Origin: Candidatus Thiodiazotropha sp.
GTDB lineage: Bacteria > Pseudomonadota > Gammaproteobacteria > Chromatiales > Chromatiaceae
DNA: 64,000 nt
Assembly (NCBI GenBank): GCA_023838465.1
Contig: JAIVEQ010000014.1
Coordinates: 1-64,000, forward strand
Direction: 5' to 3'
The notes beneath the pieces are model-generated. The model made no database searches and was not told where the DNA came from. It saw only the letters and a list, made by a program, of their open reading frames with translations. A program made the position numbers and the translations under genes. Position 1 is the first letter of the stretch, and each line of letters begins with the position of its first letter. This document shows, piece after piece, positions 19,435-29,286 of this stretch.

Positions 19435-20547
19435 TCAGGAACTAATCATATCAACAGAATGCGTCAACGGAGTCGCAAGATTTATTCCATGTTTTTGTGC
19501 AGTGATCCATACTAACTCACGAAAGTATTGACGGGTTTTAATCAGGTTTTTTACGTCCTTGGTGTAATAATATATTGTCCATTCAATCGCATGGTCACCC
19601 GTATCACGAATACCCACTTCAAGATTGTACTGTGACTCTATATTGTTAGAGGTATCATCCTTTGCCGTTTTAAAGGCCTCCCCAAACATCGCCCGTACTT
19701 TACCTGCATCTATGTCGTAGCCAATCTTAAAATGCAGCTTCTCCCTTAAGCCTTTTGCAGATGCAAATTTGGATAGATTATGAATCGTATACTCTCTAAG
19801 CTTGGAGTTTTTTAGCATAATGCGATGATTGTTTACGATATTCAAAATCTCGGTATGGAACATTTTGGTTTTATAGACCATACCCAGATACGGGGTGCTT
19901 TCGGTGATTTCCACAACATCTCCCTCTTCAACCATGCCACTGTTGAGAATGATCAGGCCGCTGAATATATCAGGTGCCCAGGCATTTTGGGTCAAGGCCA
20001 GAAACACCCCAATAAAGCCAATCACACCGCCTGCTTCAAGCAAACCGCTGAAGCCGAGTATCTGCACGATGGAAATCAGGACAATTATGAAAATAAAAAT
20101 ACCGGACAACAATCCAAGTAGGCGACTATTGTAAGTTTCTACACTCTTTTTTACGCCATTTACTTCTCTGGTCTTACCGAATTTCTGTCTTGCCAGATAG
20201 CCAATAATATGTGCAAACAAATAACCCAGATAGATAACGACAAACACAGAAACTAGCTTCAAGCCCACACCACGGTCGCTCATGGGTAGATACAGATGAT
20301 AATATCCAAATGAAAGTATGATCAATAAGTTCAGCGCTCTGAAAACATATACACGGTTCAGGCGCCGACTATCACTGACTTTATCGTGGTAGATGAGATT
20401 TAAAATACGCCGGGCAAAGACCATCAACAAAATATTGATTGCCAACACTGTATAATCAATAAAGCCAAGTCGACTGACTATATCTGCAGCATCACGTGAT
20501 AACCAACTAAAGATATCTGGCATGATTTCCATGATTTTACGATTCAC
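19435..20547 (-). CDS. Mechanosensitive channel of the MscS family
   Basis: The 370-residue protein has five N-terminal helices, then the pore-like helix region GLLEAGGVIGFIGVFLALTQNAWAPDIFSGLIIL, and the MscS beta domain containing VEEGDVVEITESTPYLG and the C-terminal alpha/beta domain. MscS channels open at membrane tension and release solutes at osmotic downshock. The extra N-terminal helices put it in a larger MscS subgroup. The start at 20547 was taken because several Met codons follow closely; the true one could be a few codons later. Confidence 0.85.
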   Translation of the reverse strand: MNRKIMEIMPDIFSWLSRDAADIVSRLGFIDYTVLAINILLMVFARRILNLIYHDKVSDSRRLNRVYVFRALNLLIILSFGYYHLYLPMSDRGVGLKLVSVFVVIYLGYLFAHIIGYLARQKFGKTREVNGVKKSVETYNSRLLGLLSGIFIFIIVLISIVQILGFSGLLEAGGVIGFIGVFLALTQNAWAPDIFSGLIILNSGMVEEGDVVEITESTPYLGMVYKTKMFHTEILNIVNNHRIMLKNSKLREYTIHNLSKFASAKGLREKLHFKIGYDIDAGKVRAMFGEAFKTAKDDTSNNIESQYNLEVGIRDTGDHAIEWTIYYYTKDVKNLIKTRQYFRELVWITAQKHGINLATPLTHSVDMISS

Positions 20548-20804
20548 TCAAGATAGCGTTATTCCTATCAGAAATGGCCCATGGATGGAAGTATTGATTG
20601 CTATTGTGCCTGCTCTTGTCTTTATGCCCATGAAATTTAAAGCTGCTGACAGGCACCATATTGGCATTTAATTTACTATGGATATTCTTTATAAATGTTA
20701 ATATTTATTGACATAGTGGGGTTCAAGCAAATGCTATAGTGTATGTTACAGTCTGAAAAAGTGGATTGTCTTAAATCTAGTACCAACTAATCGGAACGAA
20801 AAAC

Positions 20805-21590
20805 ATGGCTAACATCGATGCAATTAAAATCTTGGGTAGTATTTTAAACAGCGGAGCATTGTCGCGAGGCTCAGGTTCAAACATTCTGGGTTCGGTAATC
20901 GGCGCTATGACAGGTGGTGGACAATCCTCGGGTGGTGGAGGACTAGGTAGTATACTGGGTAACATGCTGGGCGGTGGTAGTTCCCAGAGCGGCGGCGGTG
21001 GCATCGGTGATATATTCGGAGGTGGTAACCAGTCCCGAGGGCAGAGTCAGTCAGGTGGTGGGAACATCGCTGATATTCTTGGCGGCCTGATGGGTGGCGG
21101 AGGTGCAGGTGGCGCTGGATTGGGAGGCCTGATTGGGGCCGCCATGTCTCAATTTGGAGGCCAGCGTGGTGGCTCGCCAAAAACCAACTTTAAGTCCAGT
21201 GATCATCTACCTCAAGGTACGCAATACCAGCAGGCGACCGATCAAGCCACACTACTGATTCGGGCAATGATCAATGCTGCCAAAGCCGATGGCCAGGTTG
21301 ACCGGGAAGAGCAGCAGAAGATAGTCAGTAAACTGGGTGAGGTCACTCAGGATGAACTTAATTTCGTACGCAATGAACTTGCACAGCCCCTGGATTTGGA
21401 CAGCTTTGTTCGCGCTATTCCTCAAGGGATGGAACAACAGGTCTATGCGCTTTCACTGATGGCTATCGATCTGGATAGCAACGCCGAAGCGCAATATCTG
21501 CACAAGCTGGCACAGGCTACCAGAATCACACCTCAAGTCAGTAATATGCTTCATGAGCAGTTTGGTGCCCAACCTATCTATAAAACCTGA
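20805..21590 (+). CDS. DUF533 / YebE-like TerB-fold protein with glycine-rich N-terminus
   Basis: The 261-residue protein has a glycine/serine-rich first half (residues 30-125, repeated GGG and SILG(N/G)MLGGG-like units) and a helical C-terminal half with MINAAKADGQVDREEQQKI, the acidic loop typical of TerB-like DUF533 proteins such as E. coli YebE. Function is unknown; membrane association of the glycine-rich half is often suggested for this family. The gene stands alone, divergent from the MscS gene with a 257-base gap. Confidence 0.8.
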   Translation: MANIDAIKILGSILNSGALSRGSGSNILGSVIGAMTGGGQSSGGGGLGSILGNMLGGGSSQSGGGGIGDIFGGGNQSRGQSQSGGGNIADILGGLMGGGGAGGAGLGGLIGAAMSQFGGQRGGSPKTNFKSSDHLPQGTQYQQATDQATLLIRAMINAAKADGQVDREEQQKIVSKLGEVTQDELNFVRNELAQPLDLDSFVRAIPQGMEQQVYALSLMAIDLDSNAEAQYLHKLAQATRITPQVSNMLHEQFGAQPIYKT

Positions 21591-21773
21591 CCCCATTGAC
21601 TGTTGATTGTGAAATCGACTAGGTAGTTTTCGTCCGGAGACACACATTTCCTTAATGTCATCCTGGCGAAGTCCTGGATCCAGTGAATTCAATGATTAAC
21701 TGAATGCTGGTCTTTGCCGGGATTCTCCAGCTTTCCTGGGTGGGTGAAGGTTGCGGTATAGTGGGGTAAGAAT

Positions 21774-23768
21774 TTATAGTATTCGCAAGGGGTGTGGAGT
21801 TGGTTTTTCATTGCCATCCCGATTGTTATGCTGTTGAAGATAGTCTTTAAATAACTCAAACTCCATTGGCTCTGCAACTAAAAACCCCTGGATGATATCA
21901 CATCCAAAGTCAGCGAGTTTCTCAAGTGTCTCCTGGGTATCAACACCTTCCGCCACCACTGTCACACCTAGATTTCGGGCCATATTGACGGTGCCTTCTA
22001 CGATGATCGCATCTGCTTTTTGAGTATGGATATCTTTTATCAGTATTCTATCTATCTTGATGACATCGATGGGCAGTTCCTTGATATAAGCAAGAGATGA
22101 CTGGCCTGTACCAAAATCATCTATGGCGAGTGTAAACCCGGCCTTGCGTAATTGCTGGACTTTGTCCACAGTTTCCTTCAGGTTCAAAATGAGGGAATTT
22201 TCAGTGACTTCCAAGGTAAAACGATTGGGGTGAATCCCTTGGGAAACAACTCTTTCGATCATGTCATTGACGAAGTCCTTTGAGGAGAATTGCAAAGGAC
22301 TGACATTGACTGAGATTCTGAATGAATCGTCGATCAAGCCGGTTTCCATCAACTGAGTGATATCGAGGCAGGCTTGCTCAAGGACCTGTTCTCCCAATTG
22401 ATTGACGAGACCACTCTGTTCTACCAACGGAATAAATTGATTGGGGTCTATCAATCCTTTTTCCGGATGCTGCCAGCGTACCAGTGCCTCGGCTCCGACT
22501 AATGCGCCTTGAATGGTGACAAGTGGTTGGTAATGAAGCGTTAATTCACCCTGTTTAAGTGCATTTCGAATGCCTTGCTCCAAGGTCATGAGCATATTGG
22601 CCTTCTCTTGCATATCGGGATCATAGAACCGTATGGAATTACGACCTGCAGCCTTGGCTTGGTACATAGCATAGTCAGCGCGCTTTAGCAGATCGTCAGC
22701 ATTCTCACCATGGCAAGGGAATAATACGATACCTAGACTGGCGGCTATATGAAATTCACTAGTACCGAGATTGAATGGTTGAGCGATTGCCTCCTGAATC
22801 TGCTTTGCCGTTTCTTCAGACAGTTCAACAGCAAGCTGCTCTATATCCGCGAGTTCCGGTAGTAACAATACAAATTCATCACCGCCAAGACGGGTTGGAG
22901 TATCTTCATCACGAAGACAGGACTGGAGCCGTTTTGCTAGCTGATTGAGTAGCTTGTCACCTTGCTGGTGGCCTAATGAATCATTAAGGGTCTTAAAGTT
23001 ATCCAGGTCGAGGAAAATAAGTGCACCGATATGGGAGTGATGAATCGACCGGGCAATATCTTTATCCAGCCTTTCGTATAGTAGGCGGCGATTCGGCAAG
23101 TTGGTGAGGGAATCATGATAGGCTAAATGTTCGATAATCATACGCGAGTGTTGCTGTTGTTCACTCATCGAAAGCGATTGATAAATCGTGCGGTGGATGC
23201 GAAGCGCACCTGTCCACATGATCACAAGAAAAAGGGTGGTCATGATGCCAAGAGCGATATTGGCTGTACCACCCAGTGTGAATAACCGGATTATCAAGGG
23301 GATAATAACCAGTATCAGGAAGCCTAGAGATGCCTGCAGCAAGGCTGCCTGCGTCAAAACACCACCAGCAGCCATGCCGATCAGTGCAGCAATGATGATA
23401 GTTTGATGAAACTGGTGCTCCAAAGGAACCAGTAGAAAAGCCGCTGAGCCCCAAATCAAACCGGATACCAAACTACTGGTTATCGCACGCCATTTCCAGA
23501 TATGGGCAGTAGCTTCTGAGGGTGCCTGGTTTTGATGCTCGCGATAGTTTAAGTAGCGTATGACACTGAGTATCAATACAGCTAAATACCAGCCTATGAG
23601 GATCTCTTGTTGAATAACCGACCACTGAGCGATGATGATGACCGTCGAATTCATCATAATCGCCAATAGAGCAGCGGGTAGCCCCTTGTAGGAGAGCTCT
23701 ACTTGGCTAAGTTCGATTTTTCTCTCGAAATCTGGCGGGTCGATCTGAGCAGGTTCAGTTTCTTGCAT
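21774..23768 (-). CDS. Membrane GGDEF-EAL protein (c-di-GMP cyclase/phosphodiesterase)
   Basis: About 664 residues. The first 200 hold some five or six membrane helices without a recognisable ligand domain. The GGDEF domain has LTNLPNRRLL and RLGGDEFVLL with an intact active site. The EAL domain has VGAEALVRW, INVSPLQF, LEVTENSL, IDDFGTG, IKIDR and VVAEGVD with the metal and catalytic residues kept. It can therefore probably make and break c-di-GMP. The frame also allows GTG 23801; ATG 23768 is preferred as the first ATG. It has no operon partner. Confidence 0.88.
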   Translation of the reverse strand: MQETEPAQIDPPDFERKIELSQVELSYKGLPAALLAIMMNSTVIIIAQWSVIQQEILIGWYLAVLILSVIRYLNYREHQNQAPSEATAHIWKWRAITSSLVSGLIWGSAAFLLVPLEHQFHQTIIIAALIGMAAGGVLTQAALLQASLGFLILVIIPLIIRLFTLGGTANIALGIMTTLFLVIMWTGALRIHRTIYQSLSMSEQQQHSRMIIEHLAYHDSLTNLPNRRLLYERLDKDIARSIHHSHIGALIFLDLDNFKTLNDSLGHQQGDKLLNQLAKRLQSCLRDEDTPTRLGGDEFVLLLPELADIEQLAVELSEETAKQIQEAIAQPFNLGTSEFHIAASLGIVLFPCHGENADDLLKRADYAMYQAKAAGRNSIRFYDPDMQEKANMLMTLEQGIRNALKQGELTLHYQPLVTIQGALVGAEALVRWQHPEKGLIDPNQFIPLVEQSGLVNQLGEQVLEQACLDITQLMETGLIDDSFRISVNVSPLQFSSKDFVNDMIERVVSQGIHPNRFTLEVTENSLILNLKETVDKVQQLRKAGFTLAIDDFGTGQSSLAYIKELPIDVIKIDRILIKDIHTQKADAIIVEGTVNMARNLGVTVVAEGVDTQETLEKLADFGCDIIQGFLVAEPMEFELFKDYLQQHNNRDGNEKPTPHPLRIL

Positions 23769-23974
23769 GTTTGCTATTAACCCGACATCCCTTGTAGTCA
23801 CTGGTCAACTGGCCTAGTGGATTCCCTTGTTATCGTTTTTTATTGAACGCTGTGTGGCGATAGCACTGTTTAACCATCACATGAGATACATACATTGTAG
23901 TCTGTATTGTAATGTTGTCGAATGAATCTGCCCCCTAAAATCCCCTACACCTTTGTTATCGTGCCTGATGCAGG

Positions 23975-25516
23975 CTATTTTGCCAGTCGAGCACCGATGA
24001 TGCCGAACTTTATGTTGGCCAGTTGATCTTTTGGAATGTTTTTTATACCCAAATCAATCACTGTTTTTTTACCGGCAGCCAGGACAGGTTTATAAGCACG
24101 TTTGGTTTTTCTGATTTTTCCATTGCTGTCACGGTATTGAATAGCAATCACAACGTCTCTAACATTACGCGGAGTTGGATTGGATATTTCAGCTTTAAGT
24201 CTTCCCTTATTATCCAGACCTGCTCTCAGTTTGATGTAGTTTTGAGGATTCTCGGATAGATCAAGAGCCATTAAAGCGCTATAGGCTGCTTTACCTTCAG
24301 TGGTTTTACCTGAGGCGGCTTTTTTATAGTAGGATTTAGCCGCCTTCAGATTGCCTTCCAGTTTAGCAATGTTACCAAGGGAGTTGTAAGCATTTGCGGT
24401 TGGAAGTAGTTGAATACTCTTTTCCAGATCACGTTTTGCATTTGCAGAGGCCTTTAGGTTTTCATTGACTTGTCCACGTTTCAGATAGTAATAAAAAAAA
24501 TTATCATTTAGCTTGATTGCCTTGTCGTAGTGTCGCTTTGCTGTTTTATGCCGTTTCTTTTTTTCTTCAACATCACCAAGCAGGGCGTGGAAATGTCCTT
24601 CACGGGGCTCAAGACGGATAGCTTTTTTTACCAGGGTCCTGGCCTTACTGAGATCATCTTTCTGAAACGCCTTACGACCCTCATCATAGGCTTCATAGGC
24701 GGGTTTGCTGCGTTTAATATGAGCCGTCCTGGCCTTGAACTGTTTCTCACCACGACTGCCACCCTGGGGTAGGGATGCTGCAGTTTTAATATTATTCTCT
24801 ACCCGTTCCTGTGAGGGTGGGTGACTGGCGAACAGACCACTGAGCCAGTCCTGATTTTTTCCCTCGGAAAGCCGCACAAATGTGCGTTGCAGATCAACCG
24901 CGCCTTGCGGGTCATATCCGGCTTTAGACATATATTTCATACCGTAAAAATCAGATTCACGCTCAGCGTCCCGGCCATACTTTTGTGTGACCATTTGTGC
25001 GCCAACCCCCGCACCCAGCTGAGCCAGTTGGGCGTAGTCTTTTCCCTGCGTGCCGATAACCGTCGCCATGACTGCACCCTGAATCAGCATCCCACGTGAC
25101 ATACTGCTTGCTGTATGTTTTGCCGCAGCATGAGTAATCTCATGACCAAGGACTGCTGCCAGTTCAGCTTCACTTTCCAGTTCAGTCAGGAGTCCACGGT
25201 TAAGTGAGATTTTTCCACCTGGTAAAGCCCATGCATTGGGTACAGAGTTATTTAGCACTTTGAATTCGTAGGGTAGTTTCCGATCACTGACTGCGGCCAG
25301 CTTTTGTCCCACCTCATTGATATAGGCAGTGAGTTTCTTGTCTACCACATAATCACCACCCTGTGACTGGCGTAATGGGGTGTAATTTTTTTTACCAATC
25401 GCTAGTTCCTGTGCTTCGGAAACCAGACTCAGCTGATTTTTTCCTGTGACAGGATTGACTGCACAACCAGTCAAAATAGATGAAACGAGTAATGTGGTTA
25501 TCAGAAGGTTTTTCAT
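23975..25516 (-). CDS. M48 family metalloprotease lipoprotein with TPR repeats
   Basis: The 513-residue protein starts with a lipoprotein signal ending LTGC (Cys 18). The M48 domain carries the zinc site HEITHAAAKH and the third ligand in RDAERESDFYGMKYM. The middle holds several TPR helices (EPREGHFHALLGDVEEKKKRH and following), and the end is a beta-rich domain with RDVVIAIQYRDSNGK. It resembles BepA/LoiP-like periplasmic proteases anchored to a membrane that act in outer membrane protein quality control. The C-terminal beta domain after the TPRs is an addition I do not know from BepA. Confidence 0.85.
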   Translation of the reverse strand: MKNLLITTLLVSSILTGCAVNPVTGKNQLSLVSEAQELAIGKKNYTPLRQSQGGDYVVDKKLTAYINEVGQKLAAVSDRKLPYEFKVLNNSVPNAWALPGGKISLNRGLLTELESEAELAAVLGHEITHAAAKHTASSMSRGMLIQGAVMATVIGTQGKDYAQLAQLGAGVGAQMVTQKYGRDAERESDFYGMKYMSKAGYDPQGAVDLQRTFVRLSEGKNQDWLSGLFASHPPSQERVENNIKTAASLPQGGSRGEKQFKARTAHIKRSKPAYEAYDEGRKAFQKDDLSKARTLVKKAIRLEPREGHFHALLGDVEEKKKRHKTAKRHYDKAIKLNDNFFYYYLKRGQVNENLKASANAKRDLEKSIQLLPTANAYNSLGNIAKLEGNLKAAKSYYKKAASGKTTEGKAAYSALMALDLSENPQNYIKLRAGLDNKGRLKAEISNPTPRNVRDVVIAIQYRDSNGKIRKTKRAYKPVLAAGKKTVIDLGIKNIPKDQLANIKFGIIGARLAK

Positions 25517-25946
25517 GAGATGACTCGGTTTGTATCAGTTTCAGGTACTGTCTGAAACAGTATAAGCAGCATGTCTGGAAGAGAAGGTAAACATTCTTAA
25601 TATCATGACCGTACGATAGTCAGGGTAAAAAAGTCAACGAATTAAGGAAGGTGCAATGTTATTGTTATCTAACAGTTTTCAATGAGTGGCAGCCAGAAAC
25701 ATCAGACTAGATTTGGATGGATTGGGAAATAGTGATCAGTAGCCATCCAGCATTCCCTCAATAGGGGGCAGATTGGGTGTACGTCAGCTAGATCGATTCA
25801 TGATCAGGCATTGCAGTTTCCTAAGAAGGGTGTCGGCGACGTTAGTCCTGGCCACGCCTGGCCCTAGGGGTTGGCAAGCGTTGTCAAAAGATGGGCGCAC
25901 GAAAGCCGCAAGGAACTTGCGGCTTGATTAAGCTCAGAAAGCTGAG
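25517..25946. other. Intergenic region between two minus-strand genes
   Basis: The 430 bases hold one strong hairpin (annotated separately) and a GC-rich patch near 25830-25880 with CCACGCCTGGCCC. I see no gene. The left part should contain the promoter of the M48 gene. Confidence 0.5.
25903..25925 (-). terminator. Hairpin terminator of the 91-residue gene
   Basis: AAGCCGCAAG pairs perfectly with CTTGCGGCTT around GAA. It lies 22 bases beyond the stop of the minus-strand gene ending at 25947; on that strand the stem is followed only by a short T stretch. Confidence 0.55.
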
Positions 25947-26222
25947 TCAGGCAGCGTTGCTGGCAGCGCTGGGGTGATTCTGAACAAAATACCTAAGTAC
26001 GAGTTTCAATACGAGCGTGTGCTCCTTGTCTCCCCGTTTCTCGGCCATTTCGATATCATCCAATATGATACGACGAATCATCGGAATTCCTGATTCTTCG
26101 TGAATCAGATAGTTTCCCAACTCGGCAGCTACAATATTGGGAATGTGCTCATGCTCCGCAATGGCATCTACTTCTTCATCGGTAAGATCACACATCCCCA
26201 CGCAATCTTCATAAGTTAACAT
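25947..26222 (-). CDS. Small conserved protein of unknown function
   Basis: The 91-residue protein begins MLTYEDCVGMCDLTDEEVDAIAEHEHIP and continues with AELGNYLIH and RRIILDDIEMA. From memory similar short proteins occur in many gamma- and betaproteobacteria, but none has a known function. It is soluble, acidic and mainly helical. GAGGAG lies at good distance before the ATG. It is a single-gene unit with its own hairpin terminator. Confidence 0.75.
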   Translation of the reverse strand: MLTYEDCVGMCDLTDEEVDAIAEHEHIPNIVAAELGNYLIHEESGIPMIRRIILDDIEMAEKRGDKEHTLVLKLVLRYFVQNHPSAASNAA

Positions 26223-26590
26223 GTCAAGGATCTCCTCTTACATCCCCGATTTTACTGCAACACCAAGAACGAGACAACGACATCTGTCTCTCGACGGCCA
26301 GTTTGTTTGATCTGAATCATCGGTATGGCCAGGATGTCTTCGGGATCACATGTATTGTCATCAAACTGTCTGTTTTGGGGCCATGATGGTGTTAACCGCT
26401 TAGAGTGAGCGAATGATTCTGCGTTTGCCCATTGAGCCCTGGAGATGCTTTGGAACAGCATGGCGGAAGTTGTATTGGCCGCATCGATTGTTATGAGGAT
26501 GGAGCGGTGTTTTCATCATGGTTCTCATCCTGAGAACCACTGCGCTGTATGAGTCTTCTGTATCATCGACACCGTGGAGAGAATGCAAAC
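26223..26590. other. Intergenic region, nothing recognised
   Basis: Between the 91-residue gene and the tRNA-Leu terminator. Short minus-strand frames (26252-26461 and 26400-26588) overlap each other, resemble nothing and lack ribosome-binding sites. Confidence 0.45.
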
Positions 26591-26615
26591 AAAAAACCCC
26601 TGATAAATCAGAGGG
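26591..26615 (-). terminator. Terminator of tRNA-Leu
   Basis: On the minus strand a stem of CCCTCTGAT with ATCAGGGG (one bulge) is followed by six T. It lies nine bases after the encoded CCA of tRNA-Leu. Confidence 0.7.
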
Positions 26616-26623
26616 TTATGTTT

Positions 26624-26710
26624 TGGTGCCGAGGAGAGGACTTGAACCTCCACGGGGTTACCCCCACTAGCACCTGAAGCTAGCGTGTCTACCAATTTCA
26701 CCACCTCGGC
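26624..26710 (-). tRNA. tRNA-Leu (CAG)
   Basis: An 87-base class II tRNA on the minus strand with acceptor stem GCCGAGG/CCTCGGC, loop TTCAGGT in the CTAGC/GCTAG anticodon stem (anticodon CAG, at 26674-26676), a long variable arm and T-arm GGTTCAAGTCC. CCA is encoded. It reads CUG. Confidence 0.95.
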
Positions 26711-27006
26711 GGATGTGGCAATTCCGGTGGTACCGGCTTAGAGATCGAGAACTCTACAACCAGTTCCTTTGTCTGTCAATCTTCTTTCTTAGGCTTGTTG
26801 GCTCCTGGAATTTGCTATGTTAGTTTGCAGTTACAAATCAAGAGAGTAACAAAGCAGACATAGCTCAATAGTGTATTGGTGGTTTGGATGCAGTCGACGC
26901 AACAGGTGTACAGAAATCTAGTTTTCACGTTCTTTACAGGGCAATGTAGGCTAATCAATGTACGCTACAGTTATTTACCAACAAAATTACCGCAGTGTGG
27001 TTGTCC

Positions 27007-27852
27007 ATGAAATTCATGCGCTATATATCCGACAGTCAGAGACACTATATTTTTAGTTTGTGCTTCTCATTATTGTTGCCATTTCCTGCCTGGTCGGTAA
27101 CCCTGGAGGGAGACCTTACCCAGGGTGGTATGGTGATCGGGCGTGTCAGTCCTGGTGATAAGGTGATTGTTAATAAACACGCCATACGGGTCTCTCCCGA
27201 TGGGGTGTTTTTGCTTGGCTTTGGTCGTGACGACAAGTTAGACCATGATCTTACAGTGAACAGAGACGGTAAGCTGATCGAACAGAAGCAGGTAGCGATC
27301 AGTAAAAGAGAGTACCGGATTCAACAGATTAACGGTTTGCCGCCCAGTAAAGTGACTCCCCCCAAACGGGATTGGGATCGGATCAAACGGGAGACTGCCC
27401 TTGTGAAAAAGGCACGCAGGCTCGATGATGACCGTCATGATTTCCTGACAGGGTTTATCTGGCCGGCGAAGGGTATTATCTCGGGTGTGTATGGCAGCCA
27501 GCGTGTACTCAATGGCGTACCTAAACGTCCTCATTTCGGGGTCGATGTTGCTGCTCCGGTGGGTACTAAGGTGGTAGCGCCGGCAGATGGGATCGTCACC
27601 CTAGCTCATCCGGATATGTTCTACTCCGGTGGAACCTTGATCGTCGATCACGGTCATCAGCTTTCATCCTCGTTTCTGCATCTGCATAAGATCCTGGTCA
27701 AGGAGGGAGAGCGGGTTAAACAGGGTGAACCTATTGCTGAGATAGGGGCTACGGGTAGGGTGACCGGTGCCCATCTCGATTGGCGTATGAACCTGCGTAA
27801 TGCGCGTATCGATCCTCAATTTCTGGTACCTCCAATGCCTGATACAGAATAG
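27007..27852 (+). CDS. M23 family metallopeptidase (periplasmic)
   Basis: About 281 residues with a signal peptide ending FPAWS. The C-terminal LytM domain has the zinc ligands HFGVD, the GTLIVDHGH strand, and SFLHLHKI. The final motif reads GAHLDWRM, where classical enzymes have HLHF, so the last zinc ligand His is Asp. From memory this HLDW form recurs in a proteobacterial subgroup, so it may still bind metal. The role would be cutting peptidoglycan cross-links or, if inactive, activating an amidase. ATG 27007 is chosen over GTG 26995. The tolC-like gene follows after about 100 bases. Confidence 0.85.
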   Translation: MKFMRYISDSQRHYIFSLCFSLLLPFPAWSVTLEGDLTQGGMVIGRVSPGDKVIVNKHAIRVSPDGVFLLGFGRDDKLDHDLTVNRDGKLIEQKQVAISKREYRIQQINGLPPSKVTPPKRDWDRIKRETALVKKARRLDDDRHDFLTGFIWPAKGIISGVYGSQRVLNGVPKRPHFGVDVAAPVGTKVVAPADGIVTLAHPDMFYSGGTLIVDHGHQLSSSFLHLHKILVKEGERVKQGEPIAEIGATGRVTGAHLDWRMNLRNARIDPQFLVPPMPDTE

Positions 27853-27955
27853 GTGTTTGATACGTTTTGATACAGGTCAGCCAAGCTATCTGTGGTAAAG
27901 TTGCCCGGTAATTTTTTCTGCGGTCTAAACAACCGACTATGACGATGGAACAACA

Positions 27956-29278
27956 ATGAAATCAATTAAGCGATTGCTCATCCTTATTCTGTCTCTCTTC
28001 GTGCCAATGTTGGTTCAGGCTGAGGATTTGATGGGCATATATAAATTGGCACTACAGAATGATCCACAGCTTCAAGCTGCGAATGAGCAGCTGAGTGCAG
28101 CCCGTGAATCGAAGAGTCTGGCACGTTCTCAACTGTTGCCAACGGTGGGATTAGGTGTCAATTACGACATAGCTCGCAGAGATCTCAAAACACTGCAAGG
28201 TGTACCGATAGATGATAAGAGTACCGATCGTGAGAAGGCGCTTGGCCTGAATCTGACTCAGCCGATTTATCGCAGAGACCGGTTGCTGCAACTGGAGCAG
28301 GCTGACAGCACAATCGCTCAGGCTGAAGCCCAGTATGCGTCGTCTGAGATCGATCTGATGGCGCGTAGTACTACGGCCTATTTTAATATTCTCTCTGCTG
28401 AGGATGACCTGCGTGTTGCAAAGTCAGAACGTGAGGCCACCGGGCGCCAGCTGGAGCAGGCACAGCAACGTTTCGATGTGGGATTGATCGCGATTACCGA
28501 CGTGCATGAGGCACAGGCCGCCTTTGATGCGGCTCGGGCTTCAGAGATCGCTGCAGATAACAGTCTCGGCAATGCCTGGGAGGCACTGTTCGAAATTATC
28601 GGTCCACAACCTCAGAATAGCCTGGCTAAATTGGGAGAGGACCTGGCACTTAATCCACCGGTACCTAACCGTCTCCAGGAGTGGTCAGATATCGCTCAAC
28701 AGCAGAATTATGACATCATCGCCTCACGAGCCAACCTTGAGATACTCAAGCAGGATATCGATGTCACCAAATCGGGTCACTACCCAACCTTGGATTTGGT
28801 GGGTGGGTACAATATGAATCGCAGTGATTCCGATACGGCTACAGAATCCGATACCGGCACAATCGGTTTGGCACTGGAAGTACCGATCTATACCGGAGGA
28901 GCCGTGAATTCCCAGACCCGACAGGCGCAGGCAAACTATCGTGCAGCCCAACAAAATCTGGATCAAACTCGCCGTGCAGTTAATCGGCAGGTCAGGGATG
29001 CTTATCGAGGTGTACTCTCAACCATCAGCCAGGTCGAGGCATTGAAAGCAGCAACCGTATCTGCGCAAAGTGCTCTGGAATCAACCCAGGCTGGTTATGA
29101 AGTTGGAACCCGGACAATTGTCGATGTGCTGAATGTGCAACGAAATCTATTCTCCTCCCAACGGGACTATCTCAATTCACGTTATGACTACATTCTAAAT
29201 GGACTCTCTCTGAAATCAGCTGCCGGTACCCTTAGTGAATCTGACCTGCAGCGGGTCAACGGTTGGTTGGAAAAGTAG
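27956..29278 (+). CDS. tolC: TolC-family outer membrane efflux protein
   Basis: The 440-residue protein has a signal peptide ([24 protein letters not shown]) and the two tandem TolC repeats, each with alpha-helical barrel and beta strands: [21 protein letters not shown] at the start and [21 protein letters not shown] in the second half. It forms the trimeric outer membrane duct for type I secretion and RND or MFS drug pumps. It contains the family's [17 protein letters not shown] and [13 protein letters not shown]. The stop is 8 bases from the aroC start, so both are probably on one transcript. Confidence 0.9.
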   Translation: MKSIKRLLILILSLFVPMLVQAEDLMGIYKLALQNDPQLQAANEQLSAARESKSLARSQLLPTVGLGVNYDIARRDLKTLQGVPIDDKSTDREKALGLNLTQPIYRRDRLLQLEQADSTIAQAEAQYASSEIDLMARSTTAYFNILSAEDDLRVAKSEREATGRQLEQAQQRFDVGLIAITDVHEAQAAFDAARASEIAADNSLGNAWEALFEIIGPQPQNSLAKLGEDLALNPPVPNRLQEWSDIAQQQNYDIIASRANLEILKQDIDVTKSGHYPTLDLVGGYNMNRSDSDTATESDTGTIGLALEVPIYTGGAVNSQTRQAQANYRAAQQNLDQTRRAVNRQVRDAYRGVLSTISQVEALKAATVSAQSALESTQAGYEVGTRTIVDVLNVQRNLFSSQRDYLNSRYDYILNGLSLKSAAGTLSESDLQRVNGWLEK

Positions 29279-29286
29279 GGATTCCC

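Noticed and set aside
21640..21770. Degenerate REP-like repeat after the DUF533 gene (GTCATCCTGGCGAAGTCC)
   Set aside because: It resembles common inverted repeats seen between proteobacterial genes, but only one weak copy is here and the arms do not pair cleanly.
26252..26588. Two short minus-strand frames before tRNA-Leu
   Set aside because: They overlap each other and show no protein family features.
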